A stretch of 39,250 nucleotides of DNA. It comes from Acidobacteriota bacterium. GTDB taxonomy: Bacteria > Chlamydiota > Chlamydiia > Chlamydiales > Rhabdochlamydiaceae. Below are positions 17,627 to 25,742 of this stretch, in pieces. The position numbers and the translations under genes were made by a program. Under the pieces are notes generated by a model. It was not told the DNA's origin, did not search any database, and saw only the letters and a list, made by a program, of their open reading frames with translations. Location: the NCBI GenBank assembly GCA_903970255.1, contig CAJCHM010000050.1, positions 1-39,250 of the forward strand. Reading direction: 5' to 3'. How positions within the stretch are numbered: position 1 is the first letter of the stretch; each line of letters starts with the position of its first letter.

Positions 17627-19783
17627 ATGGGTTATCTTAAGGAATTTCAGACTCATATTGCAAATCATGACTACCCCTCTTTCCTGAAACTTTGGGAAGA
17701 GTATTGCTCTGGGGATGAAGTGGAGGCAGAAGAGGTTTGCGAGATCCTCCAATCAGTGAAGACATCTGATATAGCAGATCCTTTTGGTAGGCATGTCGAA
17801 AGAATCCTTCCTCTTTGGCAAAAAATGCCTGAAAATCAGATGTCCCGCGAAGTTCTCAGGTTAATTGTCGATATCTCAACAACCAATCACCACCAACTAG
17901 CGGAACTGGCTTACAATTATCTTAAAAATCGCTATAGCGATCAAAAATACTTTAACGACAAAATCCGTCTTGTCGGCCTGCGTGGCAAAGACAAATTCCA
18001 AGGGGCAATCAGCAACTACGAGTTACTGAGCCACATGGATAAAGGGAAATACGTCTTCCATACCGGAGGCTGGGGTGTTGGAGAAATTGTCGATGTCTCT
18101 TTAGTTAGAGAACAGCTCACTTTAGAATTTGATTACGTGCCTGGAAAAAAAGAGATATCGTTTGCAACAGCATTTAAAACATTAGTACCGATCCCTGACG
18201 ACCATTTTCTTGCGCTGCGTTTTGGAAGCCCTGATCTTCTTGAAAAACAAGCAAGAGATAACCACGTTGAGGTTATCCGCATGCTTTTGCGCGATTTAGG
18301 GCCTAAGACTGCCGCTGAAATTAAGGATGAACTCTGCGATTTGGTCATCCCAGCAGCAGAATGGACCCGTTGGTGGCAAACTGCGCGAGCAAAAGTTAAA
18401 AAAGACACGATGATTGCAACGCCGGAAGATATCCGCGAGCCGTTCCACATCCGCAAAAGCGAACTTACGCACGAGCACAGATTGCAGGAATTACTCGAAA
18501 CCAAGCCAGATGCAAACGCATTTATCCAGATGGTATATACCTTCCTCAGAGATTTCCCCGAAACGCTAAAAAACAACGACTTTAAAGCTACACTTTTGGC
18601 CAAGATGACAGAGATGCTCTCTTCTAAAGAGATCGTCCCAGCCACAGAACTTCAAATCCATTTTTTTCTTCAGGACTTGAATAGTGCAAAAGAGTATCCC
18701 CTCATCGGAGAGCTAATCAATCGTTTTGAATCGATCGAAACCCTTCTCGACTCTGTTGAAGTATTAAGTTTCAAAAAACGGGTTCTAGTAGAGGCAAGAA
18801 AAAACCGAGCCGACTGGAAGGACAGTTTTTTTGATTTGCTCTTCAAAGTGGATCAAACGCCGCTTAGGGATTACATTCTTGCAGAATTGAGCTCCGCTAA
18901 AGAGGATGTGCGCCTCAAGAAAATGCTCCATGAACTATCCTCCCATCCTCAAAAGCATCCTGAAGCTTTCATGTGGTATTTTCAAAAGCTGCAAACACCA
19001 GCTGCGATCCCCTTTAATGACAAAGAAGGCAAGCTCCGCTTTTTTGAAGGGCTTCTTATCCTCTTGAGCCATATCGAAAATGATCCTGAGCAACGAGAAA
19101 GAGTGAAAAAAATTCTCTCCCTAATTTCAGGGGGACGCTTTGCCATTGTGCGCCAAATGATGCAGGAAGCTAGTGCTGAAGAGACAAAAGAGTTTATCCT
19201 TTTAGCCTCCAAATCCCATTCTTTGAGCGATCACGACCAAAAAATCTTCCACTCGCTTGCAGAAGTTGCGCATCCTTCCCTAGCAAAAGCAAAAAAGAAA
19301 AGTGGCGCAACCAAAGATGAAAATGCAGTGATCTGGACGACGCATCAGGGCTATGTAAAATTACAGCAGCGGATCCAACAGATTGCGACCGTGGACACAG
19401 TTGAAAATGCTAAAGAAATTGAAGTGGCCAGATCTCATGGAGACTTAAGAGAAAACGCTGAATTTAAAGCAGCTCTTGAAAAGAGAGACCGTCTCCAATC
19501 AGAAATCAAATTGCTCTCCGATCAGCTCAAAAGCGCTCGAGTCATCACAAAAGAGGACATCTCAACCGATGAGGTGGGGATTGGAACGATTGTCGATTGT
19601 GAAAACACAAACGGAGAGAAAATCATGTATTCTCTACTAGGGCCTTGGGATGCCGATCCAGAGAAAAATATCCTTTCCTTTCAATCCAAACTTGCTCAAA
19701 CAATGAAAGGGAAATCTGTTGGAGACAAGTTCTCTTTTCAGGGTGATGAATTGACTATCACAGCAATCCGCAGTTTTCTGTAG
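17627..19783 (+). CDS. greA: Transcript-cleavage factor GreA, long chlamydial form
   Basis: 718 aa. The last 155 residues are a complete GreA: a coiled coil with the tip signature SHGDLRENAEF (Asp and Glu of the tip kept) and a C-terminal FKBP-like domain (GIGTIVDCENTNGEKIMYSL). GreA enters the RNA polymerase secondary channel and triggers cleavage of backtracked RNA. The first 560 residues are a helical extension that is typical of chlamydial GreA (about 715 aa, CT636 as I recall) and absent from the 158-aa E. coli protein. Its role is unknown. The start ATG has AAGGAA 6 nt upstream and the promoter at 17551-17579. It appears monocistronic; a MITE pair follows 22 bp after the stop. Confidence 0.95.
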   Translation: MGYLKEFQTHIANHDYPSFLKLWEEYCSGDEVEAEEVCEILQSVKTSDIADPFGRHVERILPLWQKMPENQMSREVLRLIVDISTTNHHQLAELAYNYLKNRYSDQKYFNDKIRLVGLRGKDKFQGAISNYELLSHMDKGKYVFHTGGWGVGEIVDVSLVREQLTLEFDYVPGKKEISFATAFKTLVPIPDDHFLALRFGSPDLLEKQARDNHVEVIRMLLRDLGPKTAAEIKDELCDLVIPAAEWTRWWQTARAKVKKDTMIATPEDIREPFHIRKSELTHEHRLQELLETKPDANAFIQMVYTFLRDFPETLKNNDFKATLLAKMTEMLSSKEIVPATELQIHFFLQDLNSAKEYPLIGELINRFESIETLLDSVEVLSFKKRVLVEARKNRADWKDSFFDLLFKVDQTPLRDYILAELSSAKEDVRLKKMLHELSSHPQKHPEAFMWYFQKLQTPAAIPFNDKEGKLRFFEGLLILLSHIENDPEQRERVKKILSLISGGRFAIVRQMMQEASAEETKEFILLASKSHSLSDHDQKIFHSLAEVAHPSLAKAKKKSGATKDENAVIWTTHQGYVKLQQRIQQIATVDTVENAKEIEVARSHGDLRENAEFKAALEKRDRLQSEIKLLSDQLKSARVITKEDISTDEVGIGTIVDCENTNGEKIMYSLLGPWDADPEKNILSFQSKLAQTMKGKSVGDKFSFQGDELTITAIRSFL

Positions 19784-19805
19784 AGCGTGGGAAGGCATTG
19801 GTGAG

Positions 19806-19976
19806 ATATACCGGCGCTACTTTCAAACGTACCTGTAATTTTTGTTTTAACGCGACCATTTTTCCTTTCCTCAAACAGGGACATTATTCGAAGTAATAAG
19901 GCCCTGTTTGGGGGAAGGGAAAAGGGGGCCGTTAAAACAGAAATTACAGGTACGTTTCAAGTGGCGCAGGTATATA
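19806..19976. mobile_element. Palindromic MITE, copy 2
   Basis: About 171 bp. The ends are near-perfect inverted repeats of about 45 bp (TATACCGGCGCTACTTTC... / ...GGTATATA). Asymmetric inner arms follow (CGACCATTTTTCC against GGGAAAAGGGGGCC), then a central palindrome with TTATTCGAAGTAATAA. It carries no gene. The right-end TATATA (19971-19976) is shared with the next copy, so the two stand head to tail. It is probably mobilised by a transposase elsewhere, with a TA-type target. Confidence 0.85.
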
Positions 19977-20140
19977 CCGGTGCTACTTCAAACGCACCTG
20001 TAATTTTTGTTTTAACGCGACCATTTTTCCTTTCCTCAAACAGGGACATTATTCGAGTAATAAGGCCCTGTTTGAGGGAAGGGAAAAGGGGGCCGTTAAA
20101 ACAGAAATTACAGGTACGTTTGAAGTGGCACCGGTATATA
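19971..20140. mobile_element. Palindromic MITE, copy 3 (tandem)
   Basis: 170 bp, the same element and orientation as copy 2 and sharing its terminal TATATA. Arms and centre are intact: TTCAAACGCACCTGTAATTT at the left, AAATTACAGGTACGTTTGAA at the right. The tandem arrangement suggests insertion into the end of a pre-existing copy, or duplication by slippage between the palindromes. Confidence 0.85.
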
Positions 20141-20222
20141 CCCAAACTTGTTACCGGGGCTAGCGCGCGGAGATATCTATAAATAACCGACGGCTGTTTG
20201 AGTATAAGTCTGATCTTAAAAA

Positions 20223-20271
20223 AAATTGCTCTTTTCCATTTTCACTCTAGTAAAAATGGAAAAAGCAATTT
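20223..20271 (-). terminator. Strong intrinsic terminator of the F-box gene
   Basis: AAATTGCTCTTTTCCATTTT at 20223-20242 pairs with AAAATGGAAAAAGCAATTT at 20253-20271, with one bulge. On the minus strand the stem is followed by a run of T, and it lies 25 bp beyond the stop of the F-box gene, so it should end that transcript. Confidence 0.8.
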
Positions 20272-20295
20272 CTTGAGCTTCTGCAAAGTTACGTT

Positions 20296-21147
20296 TTAGT
20301 TGTTTTTGCTTTCGGCTACGCTTTCTTGTTCAAACATTTTTTCAAGGATTTCTTCGCACTTTACTGGGGAAAATACTTGGAGAAATTCTACACCTTTATT
20401 TCTGCAAAAGAGATTTATGGTCAGCTCTTGAATCAACTCGTCTCTTTGGCGCCGTAATTTGCTATAGTTTACGAATGCCGCTACTAATCGTTCGCATAGG
20501 AAGTAACCTTGCGAGCTAATATTATCACATCCTCCTAGTTGCGTGCATGGCATGTTGGCACGCTGTTGGAAGGAGTCGTAAAAATCCTGGCAATTCACTA
20601 AACCTTCCTGATCTAAAGGCACATCTATAGAAAAATCAACCAATCCACACTTATGAAGTTGCTGAATTTCCAAAGCAGTAATGCTCGCAACAGTAACCAT
20701 CTGCTGAGAGGCTTTCTTTGCTTCTAGATATTTTTTATTTATCTTCCCGTTGAAGTGATTCGGGCCTTGCAATTCATTAATTCTCTGTTTCGAAAATGTT
20801 AAAAAGGTATTAATAGTTTTATTAAAGTCTTTTTTTCCAGGAAATGAATTATAGCCTACATTTCCAGTTTCGTCAGCTTTCAACCAGTCTTGCATTTTAC
20901 TAAAAAACGGGGCTGCAATAGGCTTCCAAAGCAAATCTTTTTTTGATAGATTGCGAAAACGTTTACAAGTCCGTCCAAACAACACAATATCTTTTGCGGG
21001 TAGTTCATGTGCGATTTGTAATATTACCTCATCTGATAAGTAATCAAGAAAGCATTCTTTACTGCTCTTTCTATCTGTTTCAATAGCTGCTGGTGACATC
21101 AAAGAATAAAAGCGACAGGCCGGCTGACAATAAGAAGTATTATTCAT
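20296..21147 (-). CDS. F-box domain protein, candidate host-directed effector
   Basis: 283 aa. Residues 33-78 read as a eukaryote-like F-box: FLDYLSDEVILQIAHELPAK, DIVLFGRTCKRFRNLS, DLLWKPIAAPFF. This has the expected L-P/S-E...I...L...D......C..........LW pattern. The rest (about 80-283) is a helical region rich in Lys, Gln and Leu with several Cys, and I do not recognise it. F-box proteins bind Skp1 and bring substrates to SCF ubiquitin ligases; bacteria have no SCF, so the likely site of action is the host cell. No classical signal peptide is present, which fits type III or other non-Sec secretion (inferred). Promoter and terminator are both visible, and MITEs lie on both sides. Confidence 0.75.
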   Translation of the reverse strand: MNNTSYCQPACRFYSLMSPAAIETDRKSSKECFLDYLSDEVILQIAHELPAKDIVLFGRTCKRFRNLSKKDLLWKPIAAPFFSKMQDWLKADETGNVGYNSFPGKKDFNKTINTFLTFSKQRINELQGPNHFNGKINKKYLEAKKASQQMVTVASITALEIQQLHKCGLVDFSIDVPLDQEGLVNCQDFYDSFQQRANMPCTQLGGCDNISSQGYFLCERLVAAFVNYSKLRRQRDELIQELTINLFCRNKGVEFLQVFSPVKCEEILEKMFEQESVAESKNN

Positions 21148-21196
21148 AAAAAAACCTATTTTTTTTAATTGTATCTTGTTTTCATTTATAATTCAA

Positions 21197-21225
21197 ATTA
21201 TATCAAAAACAGAAATTAAACACAA
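21197..21225 (-). promoter_or_regulatory. Promoter of the F-box gene
   Basis: On the minus strand, TTGTGT (21220-21225) and TATAAT (21197-21202) are spaced by 17 bp inside a very AT-rich stretch of about 200 bp. The start codon at 21147 would follow a leader of about 43 nt. Confidence 0.65.
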
Positions 21226-21368
21226 AACAATAGATGTAATTATACTAATCATTATTCAACTTTTATCTTAAATTAATATTAACTAATAACACTTAGAATC
21301 ATTAATAAATAGATTAATATGACATCGTTTTAACGATGGTTGTTGCGCTAGATTATTGAATTCGCAAT

Positions 21369-21480
21369 CTTTCCCCAAACAGGGACATTATTCGAAGTAA
21401 TAAGGCCCTGTTTGGGGGGAGGGAAAAGGGGGCCGTCAAAACAAAAATTACAGGTACGTTTCAAGTAGCGCCGGTATATA
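21369..21480. mobile_element. Palindromic MITE, copy 4 (left arm lost)
   Basis: The copy starts inside the inner left arm (CTTTCCCCAAACAGGG) and runs through the central palindrome to a complete right end at TATATA (21475-21480). The outer 55-60 bp of the left arm are missing. The orientation is the same as copies 2 and 3. Confidence 0.8.
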
Positions 21481-21530
21481 CCGGTGCTACTTCAAACGCA
21501 CCTGTAATTTTGAAGTGGCGCTGATATATA
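21475..21530. mobile_element. Miniature MITE derivative, 56 bp
   Basis: It shares the TATATA of copy 4 and has the left terminal repeat (CCGGTGCTACTTCAAACG). This joins directly to the last bases of a right terminal repeat (TGAAGTGGCGCTGATATATA), with the whole centre deleted. It is the remnant of a second tandem unit, parallel to the pair at 19806-20140. Confidence 0.7.
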
Positions 21531-21597
21531 AATAATTTTGAAAATGTGCGACACCCAGCCAAAAGCTTAAAATTTGGACCTTGTATCGTATATCGCA

Positions 21598-21621
21598 AAG
21601 AGAGAATTGCAATTCTCTCTT
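21598..21621. repeat. 24-bp perfect palindrome upstream of rdgB
   Basis: AAGAGAGAATTG at 21598-21609 is followed at once by its exact reverse complement. It overlaps the -35 box of the proposed rdgB promoter, so it could be an operator. Its core resembles the arms of the long repeat at 2327-2399 (GGAATTGCAA), so it may instead be a collapsed palindromic element. Confidence 0.6.
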
Positions 21622-21648
21622 ACAATTCTTGAGCCCTGCTGCTATGAT
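21620..21648 (+). promoter_or_regulatory. Probable promoter for rdgB
   Basis: TTACAA at 21620-21625 and TATGAT at 21643-21648 are separated by 17 bp. The preferred rdgB start at 21685 then has a leader of about 30 nt. The perfect palindrome at 21598-21621 reaches into the -35 box. Confidence 0.5.
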
Positions 21649-21684
21649 GATTCTTTAGCATCTCAAACTACACATTGTGACTCT

Positions 21685-22305
21685 ATGGAACTTGTCATTG
21701 CCAGCCGTAACATGCATAAGATCAGAGAATTCCGCGCCATTCTGAAGAAAATGGGGCATTTCGATCTTTTGAGCCTCATCGATTTTCCCAATTATATTCC
21801 CCCTTTAGAATCCTCAAACTCCTTTGAAGAAAATGCGATTGTCAAAGCTGAGCATGCTGCAAAGGCGTTGAATCGATGGACAATTGCTGATGATTCAGGT
21901 CTAGTGGTTCCCGCATTACAGGGAGCTCCTGGAGTTCATTCTAGACGCTACGCTGGAGAAAATGCCACCGATAAAGAGAACCGTCAAAAACTCCTCAAAG
22001 AGATGAGGGGGATCCAAGAACAAAATAGACAAGGTTATTTTGAATGCTGGGTTGCTATTGCCTCTCCTCAAGGAATAAAAAAAACAGCCAAGGGAGTCTC
22101 TGAAGGGATGATCCTAGAAGGAGAAAAAGGCAGCTTTGGGTTTGGTTATGATGCGCTCTTTGTGAAACATGAATATGGAAAAACCTTTGCAGAACTTGAT
22201 GAAGAAACCAAAAATAGAATTTCCCATCGGCGCAAAGCCCTCGATAGACTCATCCCTTTCTTAGCATCCCTGCAACAAGACGCTCCTGATGCATTATCTC
22301 GTTGA
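21685..22305 (+). CDS. rdgB: Non-canonical purine NTP pyrophosphatase (RdgB/HAM1)
   Basis: 206 aa from the ATG at 21685; the upstream in-frame TTG at 21574 would add residues unlike the family and lies before the promoter. The family start ELVIASRNMHKIREF is directly after this ATG. Further signatures are IADDSGLVVPALQGAPGVHS (substrate and metal binding), RYAGENATDKEN, GSFGFGYDALF and NRISHRRKAL. The enzyme hydrolyses ITP, dITP and XTP to monophosphates and keeps deaminated purines out of DNA and RNA. The stop lies 17 bp inside the next gene, so the two are coupled. The gene stands between two MITE-associated F-box genes yet is a standard housekeeping gene. Confidence 0.93.
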   Translation: MELVIASRNMHKIREFRAILKKMGHFDLLSLIDFPNYIPPLESSNSFEENAIVKAEHAAKALNRWTIADDSGLVVPALQGAPGVHSRRYAGENATDKENRQKLLKEMRGIQEQNRQGYFECWVAIASPQGIKKTAKGVSEGMILEGEKGSFGFGYDALFVKHEYGKTFAELDEETKNRISHRRKALDRLIPFLASLQQDAPDALSR

Positions 22306-22780
22306 TGCATATAATCTTCTCTTCCGCGCATTAAAAAAACGTAAATCTCTGGAGAATAGTCGCCAGCAAATGATTGAGGAAATCAATAGCGCAGCCTCTG
22401 CCTTAAACCTTCAAATCACTCTTGTCTTCGATGGAGCAGATGAACATCAATCTTATCCAACAAGAGGGCATTTTGACCGCCTTGAGCTGGTTTACACCTC
22501 TAAAAACAAAACTGCAGATGAATACATCTCTGATGAAGTGATCCATGCTAAAAATCCTGCAGAGATCACTGTTGTAACAAACGATCGAGAACTTGCTACC
22601 CGTTGTAAAGATCATCGCGCTAAAATCCAAACCATTGATGGATTTATCGGGTATCTATCTAAAAAAAGAGCTAAAAAAAAGAGGCTATCTCCGAGTAAAG
22701 AGAGAGTTTTTAATGAATCCACCTCAGAATTCATACGACTGCTGACTATTTTCGAGAAAAAGTTTAACGAAGAATCTTAA
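22289..22780 (+). CDS. YacP/NYN-type ribonuclease-like protein
   Basis: 163 aa. The N-terminus HYLVDAYNLLFRA is the NYN (PIN-like) start with the first catalytic Asp. LVFDGADEH, TADEYISDEV and VTNDRELATRCKDH supply the other acidic residues of the metal-dependent active site. The C-terminus is Lys-rich, then helical. YacP (Rae1) of Bacillus is a ribosome-associated mRNA endonuclease; this protein is probably a nuclease of the same fold, acting on RNA in the cytoplasm. It overlaps rdgB by 17 bp and ends 9 bp from the convergent F-box/LRR gene. Confidence 0.82.
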   Translation: MHYLVDAYNLLFRALKKRKSLENSRQQMIEEINSAASALNLQITLVFDGADEHQSYPTRGHFDRLELVYTSKNKTADEYISDEVIHAKNPAEITVVTNDRELATRCKDHRAKIQTIDGFIGYLSKKRAKKKRLSPSKERVFNESTSEFIRLLTIFEKKFNEES

Positions 22781-22789
22781 ACCACAAGC

Positions 22790-25243
22790 TCAATTGATAT
22801 TCTTTATACTTTTGAGTGAGTATAGAAGCTCTCCTAAAGCAGAGGCAAACAAGCGCATATCTTTAAAGCGATTCCGCGCTATCGAAATATAGTCCCCCTC
22901 ATTTTTCTTCCCAGTCTTCTCGTAAATTTTTTTATCTAATAAATAATATAAATATGTTTGATCAGAGGAGCCTAACTTTCTGATAAGACATTCAAGTCTT
23001 TCTGTAAAATTACCATATGGATCATTAAAACTATCTTCCGATCCCCATCTGATCATCCGACACACCTTCTCTAGGGGAGAAGAATCAGACCTAAAACGTC
23101 TTAACTTTTTAAAATTTTTAACCTCTGCATTGCTTGCAAATTTATCTAATACACTCTTAGGAATTAACAGTAGCATATTATCATCTAAGCTAAGTTCTAA
23201 TGTTTCTTGCCAACCATTTTTTTTGCCAGCATCAAGAATTGAACTAGGCAGATACGTCAAACGGTTATTGCTGAGGTTGAGCACTTTCAATACTACAAGC
23301 TTGCCAATTAAATCGGTGAGATGGGTCAGCTTGTTGTCGTTAACATGGAGAGATTCCAATGCTGTAAGGCGACCAAATGAACTCGGCAAATGCGTCAGCT
23401 TGTTTTTGCTTAGATTGAGCTTTTTTATTAGTACAAGCTTGTCAATTGACTCGGGCAGATCCGATAGTTCGTTATCGGAAAGATCGAGCAGTTTCAATGA
23501 TCTAAGATTGCAAATTGACTCCGCTAAATGCGTCAGCTTGTTTTTGCTAACGTCGAGCATTCTTAATGATGCAAGATCACAAAATGACTCAGGGATATCC
23601 AGCAGTTCGTTATTGCAAAGATCGATCTCTTCCACTGATGTAAGATTGCCAAATAAAGGTGGCAAATGCGTCAGCTTGTTTGTGCTAAGGTCGAGCAGTT
23701 TTAATGATGGAAGATTGCAAATTGACTCGGGCAGATCCGATAGTTCGTTATCGGAAAGATCGAGCAGTTCCAATGATCTAAGATTGCAAATTGACTCCGG
23801 TAAATGCGTTAGTTTATTGCCTTTCAGGCAAAGCCCAATTAATCCGGTAAAATGAATAGTTTCAGGAGGCAAGCTTGTTAAACCCAAATTAGAAAGATCA
23901 AGCAGTGTAATTTTAGCAAGCATTTGTCGATTAGCCTCGTGCCACATCTGAGTTCTAATTGCATTTCCATCCATCAAAGGCAAATTAATACCCATTTTCT
24001 GCAGTTCTATTGGAAGGTCGCCAAAGAAACGTGACAGCAGTTTTAATGATGCGTTGTCAAAGAAAGGTGAAAAACACGTCGCCCATTTTTTTTTGGTAAT
24101 AAGGTCGAACAGTTTTAATGATGCAAGGACGTAAATTGACACAGGGATATCCGATAGTTCGTTATCGCAAAGATTGATCTTTTCCACTGATGTAAGATTG
24201 CCAAATAAAGGTGGCAAATACGTCAGCTTGTTTTTGCTAAGGTCGAGTTCTCTTAGTGATACGAAGTTACAAATTGACACGGGCAGAGCCGACAGTTCGT
24301 TATCGCAAAGATTGATCTTTTCCAATGATCTAAGATTGCCAAATAAAAGTGGCAAATACGTTAGCTTGTTTTTGCTAAGATCGAGCATTTCCAATGATCT
24401 AAGATTGCAAATTGATTCCGGTAAGCGCGTTAGCTTGTTGTTGCTTAGATTGAGCTTATTTATCAACATAAGCTTGTCAATTGACTCGGGCAGATCCGAT
24501 AGTTCGTTATCGGAAAGATCGAGCAGTTCCAATGATCTAAGATTGCAAATTGACTTCGGTAAATGCGTTAGTTTATTGCCTTTCAGGCAAAGCCTAATTA
24601 ATCCGGTAAAATGAATAAATTCATGAGGCAAACTTGTTAAACCCAAATTAGAAAGATCAAGCAGTCTAATTTTAGCAAGTATTTGTCGATTAGCCTCAAG
24701 CTCCATCCAAATTCTAATAGCATTTCCATCCATCAAAGGCAATTTAACACCCATTTTCTGCAATCCTAAACAAATCTTAGGCCAGCATTTATAGAGGTGA
24801 TAATTTTGAAAATCTCCAAGCATGTTCTCACCAAGTCTGGTAAAATCTACTTGGGTTATTTTGACGAAAATACCAAGTTTTTCGTCGAAAGGGAAGACGG
24901 GGGGCATAAGTGCTTCTTTGTATGTACTTTTTACACTGAGAAAAAACTCATGAATAAGATCGAATCCATTTTTTTTATCATCATCTCCTCCTCGAATTTC
25001 AGTTAATTTTTTTCTAAATTTGGAAGATAGTGCAGCGTTGTTTTCTAATGATTTCCATTGTGATAGCAAATCTTCGGCAGCAATCCGATAAAAAAGTGTA
25101 CAGACCCGAGCGGATGTTTTAGGACATTGGCGAATAATTTTTTTAATTATTTCGTGCGGGAGAGAGGAAAAATACTCAAACGAGCTATTATAACTACAAA
25201 TTATATTTGACGTATTACTACCATCCGGGCAATTTATGTACAT
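22790..25243 (-). CDS. F-box and leucine-rich-repeat protein, candidate host-directed effector
   Basis: 817 aa. Residues about 20-66 read as an F-box-like helix bundle: FEYFSSLPHEIIKKIIRQC, TSARVCTLFYRIAAEDLL, QWKSL. Two LRR arrays of the 23-residue LxxLxLxxNxLxxLPxxI type follow, at about 192-385 (about 8 repeats) and 443-695 (about 11). Each array is headed by the same block (LPLMDGNAIR, EANRQ, LAKI, LLDLSNLGLTSLP at 168-206 and 421-459), so the protein arose by internal duplication. The C-terminal 120 residues are a non-repeat helical domain. The arrangement is that of eukaryotic FBXL proteins, which recruit substrates to SCF ubiquitin ligases. No signal peptide is seen. The promoter is at 25296-25324, and the stop is 9 bp from the preceding gene. 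Confidence 0.82.
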   Translation of the reverse strand: MYINCPDGSNTSNIICSYNSSFEYFSSLPHEIIKKIIRQCPKTSARVCTLFYRIAAEDLLSQWKSLENNAALSSKFRKKLTEIRGGDDDKKNGFDLIHEFFLSVKSTYKEALMPPVFPFDEKLGIFVKITQVDFTRLGENMLGDFQNYHLYKCWPKICLGLQKMGVKLPLMDGNAIRIWMELEANRQILAKIRLLDLSNLGLTSLPHEFIHFTGLIRLCLKGNKLTHLPKSICNLRSLELLDLSDNELSDLPESIDKLMLINKLNLSNNKLTRLPESICNLRSLEMLDLSKNKLTYLPLLFGNLRSLEKINLCDNELSALPVSICNFVSLRELDLSKNKLTYLPPLFGNLTSVEKINLCDNELSDIPVSIYVLASLKLFDLITKKKWATCFSPFFDNASLKLLSRFFGDLPIELQKMGINLPLMDGNAIRTQMWHEANRQMLAKITLLDLSNLGLTSLPPETIHFTGLIGLCLKGNKLTHLPESICNLRSLELLDLSDNELSDLPESICNLPSLKLLDLSTNKLTHLPPLFGNLTSVEEIDLCNNELLDIPESFCDLASLRMLDVSKNKLTHLAESICNLRSLKLLDLSDNELSDLPESIDKLVLIKKLNLSKNKLTHLPSSFGRLTALESLHVNDNKLTHLTDLIGKLVVLKVLNLSNNRLTYLPSSILDAGKKNGWQETLELSLDDNMLLLIPKSVLDKFASNAEVKNFKKLRRFRSDSSPLEKVCRMIRWGSEDSFNDPYGNFTERLECLIRKLGSSDQTYLYYLLDKKIYEKTGKKNEGDYISIARNRFKDMRLFASALGELLYSLKSIKNIN
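23380..24700 (-). repeat. Internal DNA repeats of the LRR gene
   Basis: The LRR arrays are near-identical at DNA level in several places. The block containing GACTCGGGCAGATCCGATAG followed by TTCGTTATCGGAAAGATCGA appears at about 23452, 23733 and 24483. The GGTAAATGCGTTAGTTTATT block with its CAGGCAAAGCC follow-on appears at about 23799 and 24559. This indicates recent unit duplication and a hotspot for unequal recombination or slippage, so copy number may differ between strains. Confidence 0.75.
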
Positions 25244-25295
25244 ATTACTACCAATTATTGTGATTATTTAAAAACAATTATGATTTATTAATTAC

Positions 25296-25324
25296 ATTAT
25301 ATAAAAATAACGAGTTATTTTCAA
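25296..25324 (-). promoter_or_regulatory. Promoter of the F-box/LRR gene
   Basis: On the minus strand, TTGAAA (25319-25324) and TATAAT (25296-25301) are separated by 17 bp, almost consensus, in a very AT-rich stretch. It lies about 53 bp before the start codon, like the promoter of the other F-box gene. Confidence 0.7.
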
Positions 25325-25472
25325 ACTTTAAAATTTTTTATGCGGAAGTATAATGGAAGATATTGCCCCCTGACCTTAGCCAAACAGATCAACTCGAGGT
25401 GTTTTGGGCAGGTTTATGGCTGATCGGGATATATATCCCAGCAACAGGCCTTGGATTCTAACTAACCTTAAG
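25325..25472. other. Intergenic stretch before MITE copy 5
   Basis: No gene seen. A GGGATATATATCCC palindrome lies at 25426-25439. The block 25409-25433 matches 642-665 on the opposite strand at 22 of 25 bases. Confidence 0.4.
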
Positions 25473-25643
25473 TATATACCGGCGCTACTTCAAACGCACC
25501 TGTAATTTCTGTTTTAACGGCCCTCTTTTCCCTTCCCTCAAACAGGGCCTTATTACTTCGAATAATGTCCCTGTTTGGGGAAAGGAAAAATGGTCGCGTT
25601 AAAACAAAAATTATAGGTACGTTTGAAGTAGCGCCGGTATATA
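25473..25643. mobile_element. Palindromic MITE, copy 5 (inverted)
   Basis: 171 bp, complete, with TATATACCGGCGCTACTTCA at the left and its inverse (GTAGCGCCGGTATATA) at the right. The asymmetric inner arms show it lies inverted relative to copies 2-4. It closes the accessory stretch that begins with copies 2-3 after greA. No gene inside. Confidence 0.85.
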
Positions 25644-25742
25644 CGGCGCGAATCAATACAATAGTAAAATATTTTTAAAAAAGACCTCGTAACTTATTAA
25701 ACATTTCTTGAGAATCGGCGGGGTAGGACAGGCTGGGCGTCT

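Noticed and set aside
18133-18645. 170-codon frame opposite greA
   Set aside because: Antisense shadow within a certain gene.
19957-20182. Open frames of 62-73 codons on both strands over MITE copies 2-3
   Set aside because: Mirror-image frames of an inverted repeat, not genes.
21574-21684. N-terminal extension of rdgB from TTG
   Set aside because: The extension spans the probable promoter and a palindrome and has no family similarity.
23130-24614. Two long Ser/Leu-rich frames on the + strand opposite the LRR gene
   Set aside because: They are antisense translations of the LRR repeats and inherit their periodicity.
23380-24700. Regular repeats considered as a CRISPR array
   Set aside because: The units are contiguous, about 69 bp in phase with the reading frame, without unique spacers, and encode LRRs.
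25468-25656. Open frame of 62 codons over MITE copy 5
   Set aside because: Same repeat-derived frame as in the other copies.
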